The notes under the pieces were generated by a model, which saw nothing but the letters and a program-made list of their open reading frames with translations, did not search any database and was not told the DNA's origin. DNA of 64,000 nt, taken from assembly GCA_023388315.1 (NCBI GenBank), contig JAEWGM010000028.1:124001-188000 (forward strand), in the 5' to 3' direction. This document shows positions 56,133 to 64,000 of this stretch, one piece after another (the stretch's first letter is position 1; each line of letters starts with the position of its first letter). Made by a program: the position numbers and the translations under genes. Source of the DNA: Bacteroidota bacterium. Lineage in GTDB: Bacteria; Bacteroidota; Bacteroidia; Bacteroidales; Dysgonomonadaceae.

Positions 56133-58262
56133 ATGAAAAGAAAATTACTATTTATGGCAATTGTCACCTCAGCGGCTCTGCTTTCGTGCAACAACGCTTC
56201 GCAGAATTCAGATGCTGCCCATCAACAAAATAGAAAAAACCGCGGAAAAGAGCTTTCCGAGATCATCGGCAAGGCAAAACCTACCATCCAAAACGGAATT
56301 ATGACGCCCGAAGTGCTTCACAGTTTTGGCAGGGTGGGCAATGTGGTTATATCGCCCGATAAATCGCACATCGTCTATCAGGTTACCTATGTGAGTATTG
56401 CGCAAAATAAAACCAACCCCGAACTGTTTGTTATGAAAACCGATGGTTCTGAAAAGAAGCAGCTCACCATCACTAACACCCGCGAGAGTAATCCGCAATG
56501 GATAAACAACGGCAAAAAAATTGCTTTCCTGAACAATGAAACGGGCACATCGCAAATATGGACCATCAATCCCGATGGGGGAGGGATGACGCAAATTTCT
56601 AACGTGGAAGGCGGCATTGATGGATTTAAATTTTCGCCCGACGGCAAAAAACTGATGTTTTATAAAAGTGTGAAAGTGGGGCAAAGCACACAAGACCGCT
56701 ATTCCGATCTTGCGAAGGCATCGGGGCGCATTGTGGATGATTTAATGTACAAACATTGGGATTCGTGGATTGATACCGCCCCGCACACCTTTGTTGCCGA
56801 TGTTAGCGGAAATAAACTCACCAACATAAAAGATTTGCTTGAAGGCGAGCCTTACGAAGCGCCCATGTTGCCATTTGGCGGAATAGAGCAATTGGCTTGG
56901 AGCCCCGATGGCAGAACCATTGCTTATACATCGCGAAAAAAAACGGGCAAAGATTATGCCGTTTCTACCAATTCCGATATCTATTTTTACGATGTTGAAA
57001 CCGGCGAAACCCGAAATATGACGGAAGGGATGATGGGGTACGATGTGAATCCGCAATTCTCGCCCGACGGAAAATATCTTGCGTGGCAAAGCATGGAAAG
57101 AGATGGGTATGAAGCGGATAAAAATCGGCTGTTTATCATGAATTTAGCTACCGGCGCAAAGACCGATTTAACCGAAAATTTCGATAATAATGTGGACGCT
57201 TTTGTGTGGAATACCGATAACAAAACGTTTTACTTTACCGCGCCATCGCGTGGCACTGTGCAACTTTACTCATTAAATATAGATACAAAGGAAATTAAAC
57301 CCATCACCAAAGGGTATCACGATTATACATCGCTTACGCTGGGCAACGGAAAACTCATCGCCACCCGCCAATCGCTTTCACAACCCGCTGAAATTTATAG
57401 TGTTGACATTGCTTCGGGACAAGCCACAGAAATCTCTTTTGAAAACAAAGAAATCTTGGATCAGCTCACTATGGGCGAAGTGGAGGAAAGATGGATTGCC
57501 ACTACCGACGACAAAGAAATGCTCACGTGGGTTGTTTATCCGCCTAATTTCGACCGAAACAAAAAATATCCCGCTTTGCTCTATTGCCAAGGTGGCCCAC
57601 AAAGTATGGTCAGTCAGTTTTGGTCGTACCGCTGGAATTTGCAAATGATGGCGGCAAATGGTTACATTGTGGTGGCACCAAACCGCCGTGGGCTTCCCGG
57701 TTTCGGACAGGAGTGGAACGAACAAATTAGTGGCGATTACGGCGGACAAAATATGCGCGATTACCTCTCTGCCATTGATGCGTTGGCCAAAGAACCTTTC
57801 ATTGACGAAAACAGATTGGGATGTACGGGAGCCAGTTACGGCGGGTTCTCGGTTTTTTGGCTAGCAGGCAACCACGACAAACGCTTTAAAGCATTCTTGG
57901 CGCACGCCGGAATTTTCAATCTTGAAGCGCAATACCTCGAAACCGAAGAAATGTTTTTCGCCAATTGGGATATGGGCGGCGCGTATTGGGATAAATCCAA
58001 TGAAGTGGCGCAAAAAACGTACGCTACATCGCCCCATCGGTTTGTAGATAAATGGGATACGCCCATTATGATTACCCACGGCGAACTGGATTATCGCATT
58101 TTGGCATCGCAGGGAATGATGGCGTTTAACGCGGCGCAATTGCAAGGTATCCCTTCACGTATGCTCATTTTTCCTGATGAAAACCATTGGATTTTTCAAC
58201 CACAAAACGGGGTTCTCTTTCAACGTGAATTCTTCCGCTGGTTTGATGAGTGGTTGAAATGA
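56133..58262 (+). CDS. S9-family prolyl oligopeptidase/dipeptidyl-peptidase lipoprotein
   Basis: 709 residues. A lipoprotein signal (MKRKLLFMAIVTSAALLSC) places it in the periplasm or on the outer membrane. A seven-bladed beta-propeller (residues ~55-440) shows repeated WSPDGRTIAYTSRKKTG-type blades. The alpha/beta hydrolase domain carries the nucleophile in GCTGASYGGFSVFW, the Asp in THGELDYRI and the His in PDENHW. Such S9 enzymes remove dipeptides or acylated residues from oligopeptides and serve peptide use in Bacteroidales. It starts 35 bp after lolD and could be co-transcribed. Confidence 0.93.
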   Translation: MKRKLLFMAIVTSAALLSCNNASQNSDAAHQQNRKNRGKELSEIIGKAKPTIQNGIMTPEVLHSFGRVGNVVISPDKSHIVYQVTYVSIAQNKTNPELFVMKTDGSEKKQLTITNTRESNPQWINNGKKIAFLNNETGTSQIWTINPDGGGMTQISNVEGGIDGFKFSPDGKKLMFYKSVKVGQSTQDRYSDLAKASGRIVDDLMYKHWDSWIDTAPHTFVADVSGNKLTNIKDLLEGEPYEAPMLPFGGIEQLAWSPDGRTIAYTSRKKTGKDYAVSTNSDIYFYDVETGETRNMTEGMMGYDVNPQFSPDGKYLAWQSMERDGYEADKNRLFIMNLATGAKTDLTENFDNNVDAFVWNTDNKTFYFTAPSRGTVQLYSLNIDTKEIKPITKGYHDYTSLTLGNGKLIATRQSLSQPAEIYSVDIASGQATEISFENKEILDQLTMGEVEERWIATTDDKEMLTWVVYPPNFDRNKKYPALLYCQGGPQSMVSQFWSYRWNLQMMAANGYIVVAPNRRGLPGFGQEWNEQISGDYGGQNMRDYLSAIDALAKEPFIDENRLGCTGASYGGFSVFWLAGNHDKRFKAFLAHAGIFNLEAQYLETEEMFFANWDMGGAYWDKSNEVAQKTYATSPHRFVDKWDTPIMITHGELDYRILASQGMMAFNAAQLQGIPSRMLIFPDENHWIFQPQNGVLFQREFFRWFDEWLK

Positions 58263-58287
58263 TGTAATTTTTTACTTCATTTTTTCG

Positions 58288-58377
58288 ATAGCGAGTGCAA
58301 AACAGGATGAAAAATCTGCATTTTTTGCAAAAATATTTTTTAGTTCTAAAAATATGATATATCTTTGCACTCGCTAT
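58288..58377. repeat. 14-bp perfect inverted repeat around the tRNA promoter region
   Basis: ATAGCGAGTGCAAA (58288-58301) and its exact reverse complement (58364-58377) enclose 62 bp of AT-rich sequence. The right arm overlaps a TATCTTTG -7 box (58360-58367). It may terminate the peptidase mRNA or control the tRNA transcript. Confidence 0.6.
58360..58367 (+). promoter_or_regulatory. Predicted -7 box of the tRNA-like repeat / tRNA-Asp transcript
   Basis: TATCTTTG, exact consensus, 26 bp before the first tRNA-like unit. No TTG lies at the normal -33 distance. Confidence 0.4.
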
Positions 58378-58392
58378 TAGAAAATGATAGCA

Positions 58393-58644
58393 CTTTGTGT
58401 TGACTCAGTTGGTTAGAATATCCCGAAGTGTCGGGAGAGTCGCCGGTTCGAGTTCAATCACACAGACCAAAAAATACGGTGTGGTAGTTCAGTTGGTTAG
58501 AATATCCCGAAGTGTCGGGAGAGTCGCCGATTCGAGTTCACTCACACAGACCAAAAAATACGGTGTGGTAGTTCAGTTGGTTAGAATATCCCGAAGTGTC
58601 GGGAGAGTCGCCGGTTCGAGTTCAATCACACAGACCAAAAAATA
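58393..58644 (+). pseudogene. Three tandem 84-bp tRNA-Asp-derived pseudogene units
   Basis: Units begin at 58393, 58477 and 58561, in phase with the true tRNA-Asp at 58645/58646. Units 2 and 3 share the first ~36 bases of tRNA-Asp (acceptor strand, D arm GTTCAGTTGGTTAGAAT). The anticodon arm is replaced by TCCCGAAGTGTCGGGA, a perfect 6-bp hairpin with loop AGTG. The T stem cannot pair (GCCGG against TCAAT), though TTCGAGT remains. Unit 1 has a diverged 5' end. Because no seven-base anticodon loop exists they cannot act as normal tRNAs. An open frame runs across them only because 84 is divisible by three. Confidence 0.75.
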
Positions 58645-58645
58645 C

Positions 58646-58719
58646 GGTGTGGTAGTTCAGTTGGTTAGAATACCTGCCTGTCACGCAGGGGGTCGCGGGT
58701 TCGAGTCCCGTCCATACCG
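58646..58719 (+). tRNA. tRNA-Asp (GTC anticodon)
   Basis: A 74-nt cloverleaf. The acceptor arms GGTGTGG and CCATACC pair with one G-T. The D arm is GTTC...AGAA, the anticodon arm CCTGC-CTGTCAC-GCAGG reads GTC, and the T arm is GCGGG-TTCGAGT-CCCGT. Discriminator base G73. The 3' CCA is not encoded. It follows three defective copies in the same orientation. Confidence 0.95.
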
Positions 58720-58724
58720 CAATG

Positions 58725-58766
58725 AAGGGTGTAAATCAAGTAGTCACGAGATTTACACCCTTTTTT
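58725..58766 (+). terminator. Terminator of the tRNA-Asp transcript
   Basis: A perfect 13-bp stem (AAGGGTGTAAATC / GATTTACACCCTT) is followed by a run of T on the plus strand, 5 bp after the tRNA. Confidence 0.9.
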
Positions 58767-58850
58767 ATATCTAAATCTTCTTCTCAAAACAAACTTTATC
58801 AATACAGGCTGCTTCAAAGCAATAACCCAAATGTGTTTTACAGTGAAAAA

Positions 58851-59768
58851 TCACAACCCCATCTTCTCACTTTCCCACACGCGGTATTTCACTTCAAAGC
58901 CTTTGGGCGCGAATATCACAATGGGCAACTGGCTATTGTAAGGAACCAACTCCGTTTCACCGGAAATAAATTGTGAAGTCAAGCTGTTATCGGGACAAGC
59001 CATGCGAGTGGAAGCATAATTGCCGTCCGATTTAAATACCAGATATTCATATCCAAAACCTTCGATTGTTTCTTTTGAAAACGTGCCGTTGAGCGAGTGG
59101 ATGTTGCAATCGGCTTCGCGGGTGATGCCGGGAATAATTTCAACTTTTTGTTCTGTGGGGTGTGTAGCGGGAACTGACGGTAGCAAAAGCACATAGCGTT
59201 CGTATCCGTCTAATTTCTCAGGAAATTGCGCTAAATTCTTTGTGGCTTCGGTTTGAATGGATTTGTCGATTGTTTTGCTAACATCGTGTAATCCTTTGGC
59301 CTCCCACACCCGATGTTTCAATTCCACATCATCGGGGGTATATACCACCAACGTCCTGTTACTGTTGTAGTCTGTAAGAAAAGAGGAGCCGGAGACAAAC
59401 GATTTGCGTTTGGTGTTGTCGGGGCAGCCCATCATCGTGGAAAACACTTCACCATTTGACTTGAAAACCAGATAATTTTCGCCGGTATTTAATGCGTTTT
59501 CTTCGAACTCTCCTTGTAGCCCGTGTTTATTGCAATCAATTTCCATTGTTTTTCCCGGAACTACCTCCAGTTTGTAATTAGATTCGTTTCCCTTAGCAGG
59601 CAAAGTGACAAGGCGAGGCGTATAACCGTTGAGTTTAGGGTATTTCTCTAACATAGCCAGCTGCTCCTGACTATACACATCGGTTGCCGGTGCCGTTCTC
59701 TTTTTTCCACAAGAAATAGCTGTTAAAGCAAGGCACATAGCGGCCACAAAATATAATTCTTTCTTCAT
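58851..59768 (-). CDS. Lipoprotein with two tandem ecotin (serine-protease inhibitor) domains
   Basis: 305 residues from the ATG at 59768. The lipobox LTAISC gives lipid Cys20. Two ecotin domains follow (about 42-158 and 183-300), each with the family's core: VVPGKTMEIDCN and IIPGITREADCN; then CPD after the reactive loop; then YNSNRTLVVYTPDDVELKHRVW and YNSQLPIVIFAPKGFEVKYRVW. Disulfides C79-C115 and C221-C258 match C50-C87 of E. coli ecotin. Aligned to E. coli P1 Met84, the first domain has Met112 (STMMGC) and the second has Arg255 (STRMAC). Ecotin is normally a single-domain periplasmic dimer that blocks trypsin-like and elastase-like enzymes. This fused, lipid-anchored form probably protects the cell surface. 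Confidence 0.88.
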   Translation of the reverse strand: MKKELYFVAAMCLALTAISCGKKRTAPATDVYSQEQLAMLEKYPKLNGYTPRLVTLPAKGNESNYKLEVVPGKTMEIDCNKHGLQGEFEENALNTGENYLVFKSNGEVFSTMMGCPDNTKRKSFVSGSSFLTDYNSNRTLVVYTPDDVELKHRVWEAKGLHDVSKTIDKSIQTEATKNLAQFPEKLDGYERYVLLLPSVPATHPTEQKVEIIPGITREADCNIHSLNGTFSKETIEGFGYEYLVFKSDGNYASTRMACPDNSLTSQFISGETELVPYNSQLPIVIFAPKGFEVKYRVWESEKMGL

Positions 59769-59859
59769 ACAATTTGTTTTTATTGTTTTCCTATTTAAAC
59801 AAGTGTGCAATAAAAATGTTTACCCGCGGAGTTCACTTTCACATAATCCTAAAAAAATG

Positions 59860-59867
59860 TACTTTTG
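59860..59867 (+). promoter_or_regulatory. Predicted -7 box of the U32 gene
   Basis: TACTTTTG, consensus match, 18 bp before the ATG at 59886. No TTG is seen at the usual -33 distance. Confidence 0.45.
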
Positions 59868-59885
59868 TAGTTTAAAATCACAGCA

Positions 59886-61154
59886 ATGAAAAATAGGAAA
59901 GATTACGAAATAATGTCGCCCGTTGGTTCATACGAATCGTTGATGGCGGCGATACAGGGTGGGGCAGACTCTGTTTACTTCGGCATTGAAGGCTTGAATA
60001 TGCGCGCCAGGTCTTCCAATAACTTCACCATTGAAGATTTGCACAACATTGTGCAGATTTGCCAAGAAAACAACATCAAAAGCTACTTAACCGTTAACAC
60101 CATTATTTACGACAACGATTTGGAGTTGATGAAGAAAGTGGTGAACGCCGCCCGCGAAGCCAAGCTCTCGGCTATTATCGCGGCCGATGTGGCGGTGTTG
60201 ATGTATGCGCGAAGCATAGGCGTTGAAGTGCATTTGTCCACCCAATTGAATATTACCAATACCGAAGCGTTGCGATTTTACGCGCAATTTGCCGATGTGG
60301 TGGTACTTGCGCGTGAACTCAACTTAGACCAGGTAGCAGCCATTCATAAAGATATTGTAGATCAGCAAATCAAAGGCCCTTCGGGTGAATTAATCAGGAT
60401 TGAGATGTTTGCCCACGGCGCCTTGTGTATGGCCGTTTCGGGAAAATGCTACCTGAGTTTGCACGAAAAAGACCTCTCGGCCAACCGGGGCGCTTGTAAC
60501 CAAATTTGTCGTCGTGGCTACATTGTGAAAGACAAAGACAGCGAGATTGAGTTGGAAATTGATAACGAATACATCATGTCGCCCAAAGACCTCAAAACCA
60601 TTCATTTTATGAATAAGATGATGGATGCCGGTGTGCGGGTATTCAAAATTGAAGGGCGCGCGCGCGGGCCGGAATATGTGCGCATTGTTACATCGTGCTA
60701 TAAGGAAGCCGTGCAGGCCTATTGCGATGGCACCTTCACCCAGGAAAAAATTAATGTTTGGAACGAAAAATTAGCCACCGTTTTTAATCGCGGGTTTTGG
60801 GATGGCTACTATCTTGGTCAACGCCTTGGCGAGTGGACACACCGTTACGGTTCGGGCGCCACAAAACGAAAAGTATATGTTGGCAAAGCCATTAAACATT
60901 TCGGAAACATTGGCGTTACGGAGTTTTTGGTGGAAACGCAATCCGTGAAAACAGGCGACGAATTGCTCATTACCGGCCCAACTACCGGTGCCGTTTTCTT
61001 AACGGCGGAAGACATTCGCGTGGAGTTAAACACCGTGGATGAAGCGGTAAAAGGCGATTATTTTTCGATAAAAACACCCGAGAAAATTCGTCCCAACGAT
61101 CAGTTGTATAAAATGGTAACCGCAAATCGGAGAGGAACGGCGCACGAACGATGA
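59886..61154 (+). CDS. Peptidase U32-family protein (tRNA/rRNA hydroxylation type)
   Basis: 422 residues. The N-terminal TIM-barrel-like part (EIMSPVGSYESLMAAIQGGADSVYFGIEGLNMRA) and the U32 signature region (EMFAHGALCMAVSGKCYLSLHEKD...GACNQICRRGY), with its Cys residues, identify the family. The C-terminal beta domain (KAIKHFGNIGVTEFLVETQSVKTGDELLITGPTTG) is the type found in TrhP/RlhA relatives, which act in hydroxylation of tRNA or 23S rNA bases rather than in proteolysis. Which RNA is modified here cannot be told. Confidence 0.9.
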   Translation: MKNRKDYEIMSPVGSYESLMAAIQGGADSVYFGIEGLNMRARSSNNFTIEDLHNIVQICQENNIKSYLTVNTIIYDNDLELMKKVVNAAREAKLSAIIAADVAVLMYARSIGVEVHLSTQLNITNTEALRFYAQFADVVVLARELNLDQVAAIHKDIVDQQIKGPSGELIRIEMFAHGALCMAVSGKCYLSLHEKDLSANRGACNQICRRGYIVKDKDSEIELEIDNEYIMSPKDLKTIHFMNKMMDAGVRVFKIEGRARGPEYVRIVTSCYKEAVQAYCDGTFTQEKINVWNEKLATVFNRGFWDGYYLGQRLGEWTHRYGSGATKRKVYVGKAIKHFGNIGVTEFLVETQSVKTGDELLITGPTTGAVFLTAEDIRVELNTVDEAVKGDYFSIKTPEKIRPNDQLYKMVTANRRGTAHER

Positions 61155-61247
61155 TTTGTACGGCGTGGTGTCCGGTGTCCGATGTGGGTTCGATGTGGGG
61201 ACGCCCTTCATGCGCATCCGCAACTCATCCATCACGCATCTAACATT

Positions 61248-62627
61248 TCACCCCCTCTTCACATTCCCCCTCGTAAACGAAAAGTAAATTCCCACAAGAT
61301 TAATCATCGCGAAGGTTAAAAAGCCCCATTTCATCACGTTCATAAAAACGGTATCGGAAACGGCGTTTACCGATTTGCCCTGAAATAGCGCGGCGATAAA
61401 CAAGGTGACAATAATCATACTCACAATTTGTCCGAACACCCGCATAGACGCGGCAATGCCCGATGCTTGTCCGTATTGCGTCCTTTCCACGGAGCTCATA
61501 ATGGTATTCATATTGGGCGATGAGAAAAACGCGAAACCCAGGCCTTCCCACACAAGAATCGCTACAATGATGGCGATGGGCGTTTCACTATTCACCAACC
61601 CCAAAGCGGCCAACCCAATGGCACACATGCTCATGCCGATTGTTGCCAAGTAGCGCGGTTGCACCCTGTCGGAAAGTTTGCCTACCATGGGCGAGAAGAA
61701 CGCCATCATTACAGGTTGCGCGATAATAATGCCACCCGCTTCACGCGGCGACAATCCTTTTATTTTCTGCAAAAACAGGCTCAAGAAAAACACAATGGCA
61801 AACGTGGCGGTATAGTTGATGAGCGCCGCGACGTTTGAGTAGGCAAAAAGCTTGTTTCGTGTGAAGAGTTTTGTGTCGAAAACGGGGTTGGAAGAGCGTG
61901 TTTCCATCATCCAAAAAGCAACTAAACACACAATCCCGAGAAACATCAGCGCCCATCCGCTCCACGATGGGATAAGCGACGAGCCGTAAACCAGCGCCGC
62001 CAATCCAATCATAAAAACGAAAGTGCCGCCCATACTCAACTTGCCGGTTTCGTGTGCAATGGCTTGTTCGCCTCGTAAAAACATAGTTGCTACCGCAATA
62101 CACGCTACGCCCAGCACAACGGCAATGTAAAAAAGCGTTTGCCAACCAAATTGTTGAATGATAATTCCTCCGATAAATGGCCCCAACGCCAACCCCGCGT
62201 ACACCGAAGAAACGGATATGCCGATGACTTGCCCACGATTTCGGGGTGGAAAAGAAGATACCAGTATGGCGTTTCCGGTGGTGTTGGAAAATGCCGAACC
62301 CACGCCCTGCAAAAAGCGCGCGGCAATCAGCCACGTGCCGTTTGGAGCAAAAGCGCAAACTGCCGACGCGATGGTGAAAATAACCAACCCGATTTTAAAT
62401 AACCGGGTATTGCCTTTCATATCGCCCCATTTTCCCACGGGGAGTAAAAACATAGCTGTAGCAAGTAGGTAAGCCGTTACAATCCAGCTTAATTCAATAG
62501 CGGTAAGCGAAAAACTTTTTTCAATAGAAGGCAGCGCGATGTTAATGGCCGAAACCAAAAACGTGCCCATAAACGCGGTAATGGAAACAACAAAAAGGGT
62601 GGAAAACTGTTTTCTTGACCAAGCCAT
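61248..62627 (-). CDS. MFS transporter, DHA2 (14-TMS) drug-exporter type
   Basis: 459 residues with about 14 membrane helices. DHA2 features are the first helix with AINIALPSIEKSF, the loop VGKWGDMKGNTRLFKIGL (motif A, GxxxDxxGxxxxx) and the motif C region GLALGPFIGGIIIQQFGWQTLFYI. Such proteins export drugs or metabolites by proton antiport; the substrate is unknown. Single gene, convergent with the U32 gene. Confidence 0.88.
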   Translation of the reverse strand: MAWSRKQFSTLFVVSITAFMGTFLVSAINIALPSIEKSFSLTAIELSWIVTAYLLATAMFLLPVGKWGDMKGNTRLFKIGLVIFTIASAVCAFAPNGTWLIAARFLQGVGSAFSNTTGNAILVSSFPPRNRGQVIGISVSSVYAGLALGPFIGGIIIQQFGWQTLFYIAVVLGVACIAVATMFLRGEQAIAHETGKLSMGGTFVFMIGLAALVYGSSLIPSWSGWALMFLGIVCLVAFWMMETRSSNPVFDTKLFTRNKLFAYSNVAALINYTATFAIVFFLSLFLQKIKGLSPREAGGIIIAQPVMMAFFSPMVGKLSDRVQPRYLATIGMSMCAIGLAALGLVNSETPIAIIVAILVWEGLGFAFFSSPNMNTIMSSVERTQYGQASGIAASMRVFGQIVSMIIVTLFIAALFQGKSVNAVSDTVFMNVMKWGFLTFAMINLVGIYFSFTRGNVKRG

Positions 62628-62684
62628 TTAATCGATAAGTAGTTTTATTAACGAATATCCGCATAAATACCTAATTCGATTTAT

Positions 62685-62849
62685 AACCACATAGACACAT
62701 AGTATTTTTTTAGGTAAAGAATCAATAATAGAAGCACAATAGGTATAGTAGCGGCGCTACTATGTGTAAAACAAGTTTTCTATGTAATAACTTACTGTTG
62801 CTCTTTGACTCACTCTCTATAACCTATATTTCTATGTTTCTATGTGGTT
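62685..62849. repeat. Nested inverted-repeat element in the gap after the MFS gene
   Basis: The 309-bp gap (62628-62936) holds no gene. It has an 18-bp outer inverted repeat (AACCACATAGACACATAG at 62685-62702, complement at 62832-62849, 17 of 18 pairing). Inside is a near-perfect palindrome ATAGTAGCG-G-CGCTACTAT (62745-62763). Similar ACCACATAG elements are common between genes in Bacteroidota genomes. Confidence 0.6.
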
Positions 62850-62936
62850 TGAAAAAGAATATCTTCCTTTGGTTATCCATGCAAGAGGACGCAGATAAAT
62901 ATACGGTCATTCATTTTTTAATGTTTTGTTTTTGAA

Positions 62937-63479
62937 TTACGGGTTTTTGGCGTTTCTAATGTCTTCTTCTTTAAACCATCCCGAGTACATGAGGTAATTG
63001 CGGGCAATTTTCTGGTTCATTTCTTTTGATTGTTCCGGGTCCACTTTTTTAACGAATTTAGCGGGAACACCGGCGTAAATGCTGCCCGGTTCCACTTGCG
63101 TGCCGCTCAAAACCACCGATCCGGCGGCCACAATGGCTCCTTCGCCAATCACGGCGTGGTCTAGCACAACGGCGCCCATCCCGATGAGCGCCCCGTTTTT
63201 GATTTCCGCGCCGTGAATGACCACGTTGTGGCCGATGGAAACATCATCGCCAATCACCGAAACGGATTTTTGATACAGCGTGTGAATCACCGTTCCGTCT
63301 TGCACGTTCACACGGTTTCCGATGCGGATGGAGTTCACATCGCCACGCAGGACGGCGTTGAACCAAATGCTGCAATCGCGGCCGATTATCACGTCGCCAA
63401 TCACCACGGCCGTATCGGCCAAATAAGTATTCTCGCCGATTTCAGGAGTGAATCCGCGAACAGATTTTACAAGTGCCAT
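62937..63479 (-). CDS. Gamma-carbonic-anhydrase-like hexapeptide-repeat protein
   Basis: 180 residues forming a left-handed beta-helix of hexapeptide repeats (VVIGDVIIGRDCSIWFNAVLRGDV, VNVQDGTVIHTL, VSIGHNVVIHGAEI). The three metal-binding His positions of the family can be matched to H near VIHTL, H in SIGHNVVIHG. The C-terminal helix (SKEMNQKIARNYLMYSGWF) is typical of YrdA/PaaY-type proteins. Carbonic anhydrase activity varies within the family, so only the fold is certain. It lies 16 bp downstream of the M24 peptidase gene on the same strand and is probably co-transcribed with it. Confidence 0.92.
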   Translation of the reverse strand: MALVKSVRGFTPEIGENTYLADTAVVIGDVIIGRDCSIWFNAVLRGDVNSIRIGNRVNVQDGTVIHTLYQKSVSVIGDDVSIGHNVVIHGAEIKNGALIGMGAVVLDHAVIGEGAIVAAGSVVLSGTQVEPGSIYAGVPAKFVKKVDPEQSKEMNQKIARNYLMYSGWFKEEDIRNAKNP

Positions 63480-63495
63480 AAGTTCGTTTCGAGGG

Positions 63496-64000
63496 TTACA
63501 GTGATTTGGTTTTCTCTTTCAACCACTCTTTTTCGTCTTTGTTCAGGTGTGGTTTTAAACTTTTATACACCATTTTGTGGTAGTTGTTGAGCCATTTTTT
63601 TTCTTCTTTGGTCAGCAGTTTTTTTAGAATAGGCTTGGTGTCGATATAACACAACGTGATGGTTTCAAAATCGTAAAACGTGCCGAACTCTTCGGTTTTT
63701 TTGTACTCTCTTGTCACAATCAGGTTCTCAATTCTAATGCCGTATTGGTTCGCGCGATAAACGCCGGGTTCGTTGGAGGTAACCATGCCGGGTTTCAGCA
63801 AGGTGGGGTTTTCTTCCAAACGAATGTTTTGCGGCCCCTCGTGCACGTTCAGGAAATGCCCGATGCCGTGCCCCGTGCCGTGCCAATAAGTGGTGCAATT
63901 ATCCCACAACGCCTTGCGTGCCAATACATCCAGTTGCGCTCCGCGCGTTCCTTCGGGATAAATGGCGGTGGCAATGGCAATGTGCCCTTTGAGCACGTTG
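63496..64000 (-). CDS. M24-family Xaa-Pro aminopeptidase (aminopeptidase P), 3' part only
   Basis: The frame is open to the window edge, so the N-terminal part lies beyond base 64000. The visible C-terminal ~165 residues include the catalytic-domain metal site: His in GTGHGIGHFLNVHEGP, Glu in VTSNEPGVY and Glu in IRIENLIV, plus the C-terminal extension with WLNNYHKMVYKSLKPHL usual in Bacteroidota aminopeptidase P. It removes an N-terminal residue before proline. The ATG at 63996 is internal. Confidence 0.92.
   Translation of the reverse strand, partial: NVLKGHIAIATAIYPEGTRGAQLDVLARKALWDNCTTYWHGTGHGIGHFLNVHEGPQNIRLEENPTLLKPGMVTSNEPGVYRANQYGIRIENLIVTREYKKTEEFGTFYDFETITLCYIDTKPILKKLLTKEEKKWLNNYHKMVYKSLKPHLNKDEKEWLKEKTKSL

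Noticed and set aside
58397..58774. 125-codon open frame with repeated peptide QLVRISRSVGRV
   Set aside because: It arises because the tRNA-like repeat unit is 84 bp, a multiple of three. The underlying sequence is tRNA-derived.

Overview
The window is a chromosome segment of a member of the Bacteroidota, most likely order Bacteroidales. The evidence is the Bacteroidota-type cell-wall/division cluster (murD-ftsW-murG-murC-ftsQ-ftsA-ftsZ, no ddl between murC and ftsQ), lipoproteins, a BACON-domain remnant, membrane-anchored AraC regulators, a YaiO/TPR outer-membrane protein, a Bacteroidota EF-G2, a large type II-C Cas9, and many promoters of the TTG / TAnnTTTG type read by the Bacteroidota housekeeping sigma factor. 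The genus cannot be fixed from the sequence alone.

Layout. 1-10.5 kb: dcw cluster on the plus strand, starting inside murD. About 1.7 kb of foreign-looking sequence sits between ftsW and murG: a duplicated ~190 bp intergenic element, a truncated BACON lipoprotein and a BamE-like lipoprotein. 10.6-12.8 kb: YqeY protein, secreted hypothetical, CDF cation transporter. 12.8-24.3 kb, all minus strand: three tandem membrane-AraC regulators, then an operon HEAT protein - GT2 synthase - TPR/YaiO barrel - DUF4838 lipoprotein - DUF1573 lipoprotein, which resembles a synthase-dependent exopolysaccharide export system. 24.7-30.3 kb: EF-G2 paralogue lacking the catalytic His, a P-type Ca2+ ATPase and a YjdM zinc-ribbon protein.

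30.3-51.9 kb is the accessory core. It holds a CRISPR array of 114 uniform 47-bp repeats (plus strand), then cas2, cas1 and a 1473-residue cas9 (minus strand). Upstream of cas9 is a 400-bp noncoding block with a tracrRNA-like gene and a second structured RNA. Next comes a 1941-residue DUF4011-helicase-nuclease (Hhe-like antiphage) gene, and beyond it a second, canonical-looking tracrRNA and a HIRAN-domain protein. The defence gene therefore sits between cas9 and its best tracrRNA. The small structured RNA carries a crRNA-like module (11-nt guide plus the first 14 nt of the CRISPR repeat). That guide matches DNA just upstream of the predicted cas9 -7 box. This suggests a separately encoded guide that represses cas9, comparable in principle to S. 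pyogenes long tracrRNA. It is a hypothesis.

52-64 kb: serA, an RclA-like flavoprotein, pdxH, lolD, an S9 peptidase lipoprotein, three tandem tRNA-Asp-derived pseudogene repeats followed by a real tRNA-Asp(GUC), a lipoprotein with two ecotin domains of different predicted P1 specificity, a U32 peptidase-like protein, an MFS exporter, a gamma-carbonic-anhydrase-like protein and the 3' part of an M24 aminopeptidase P.
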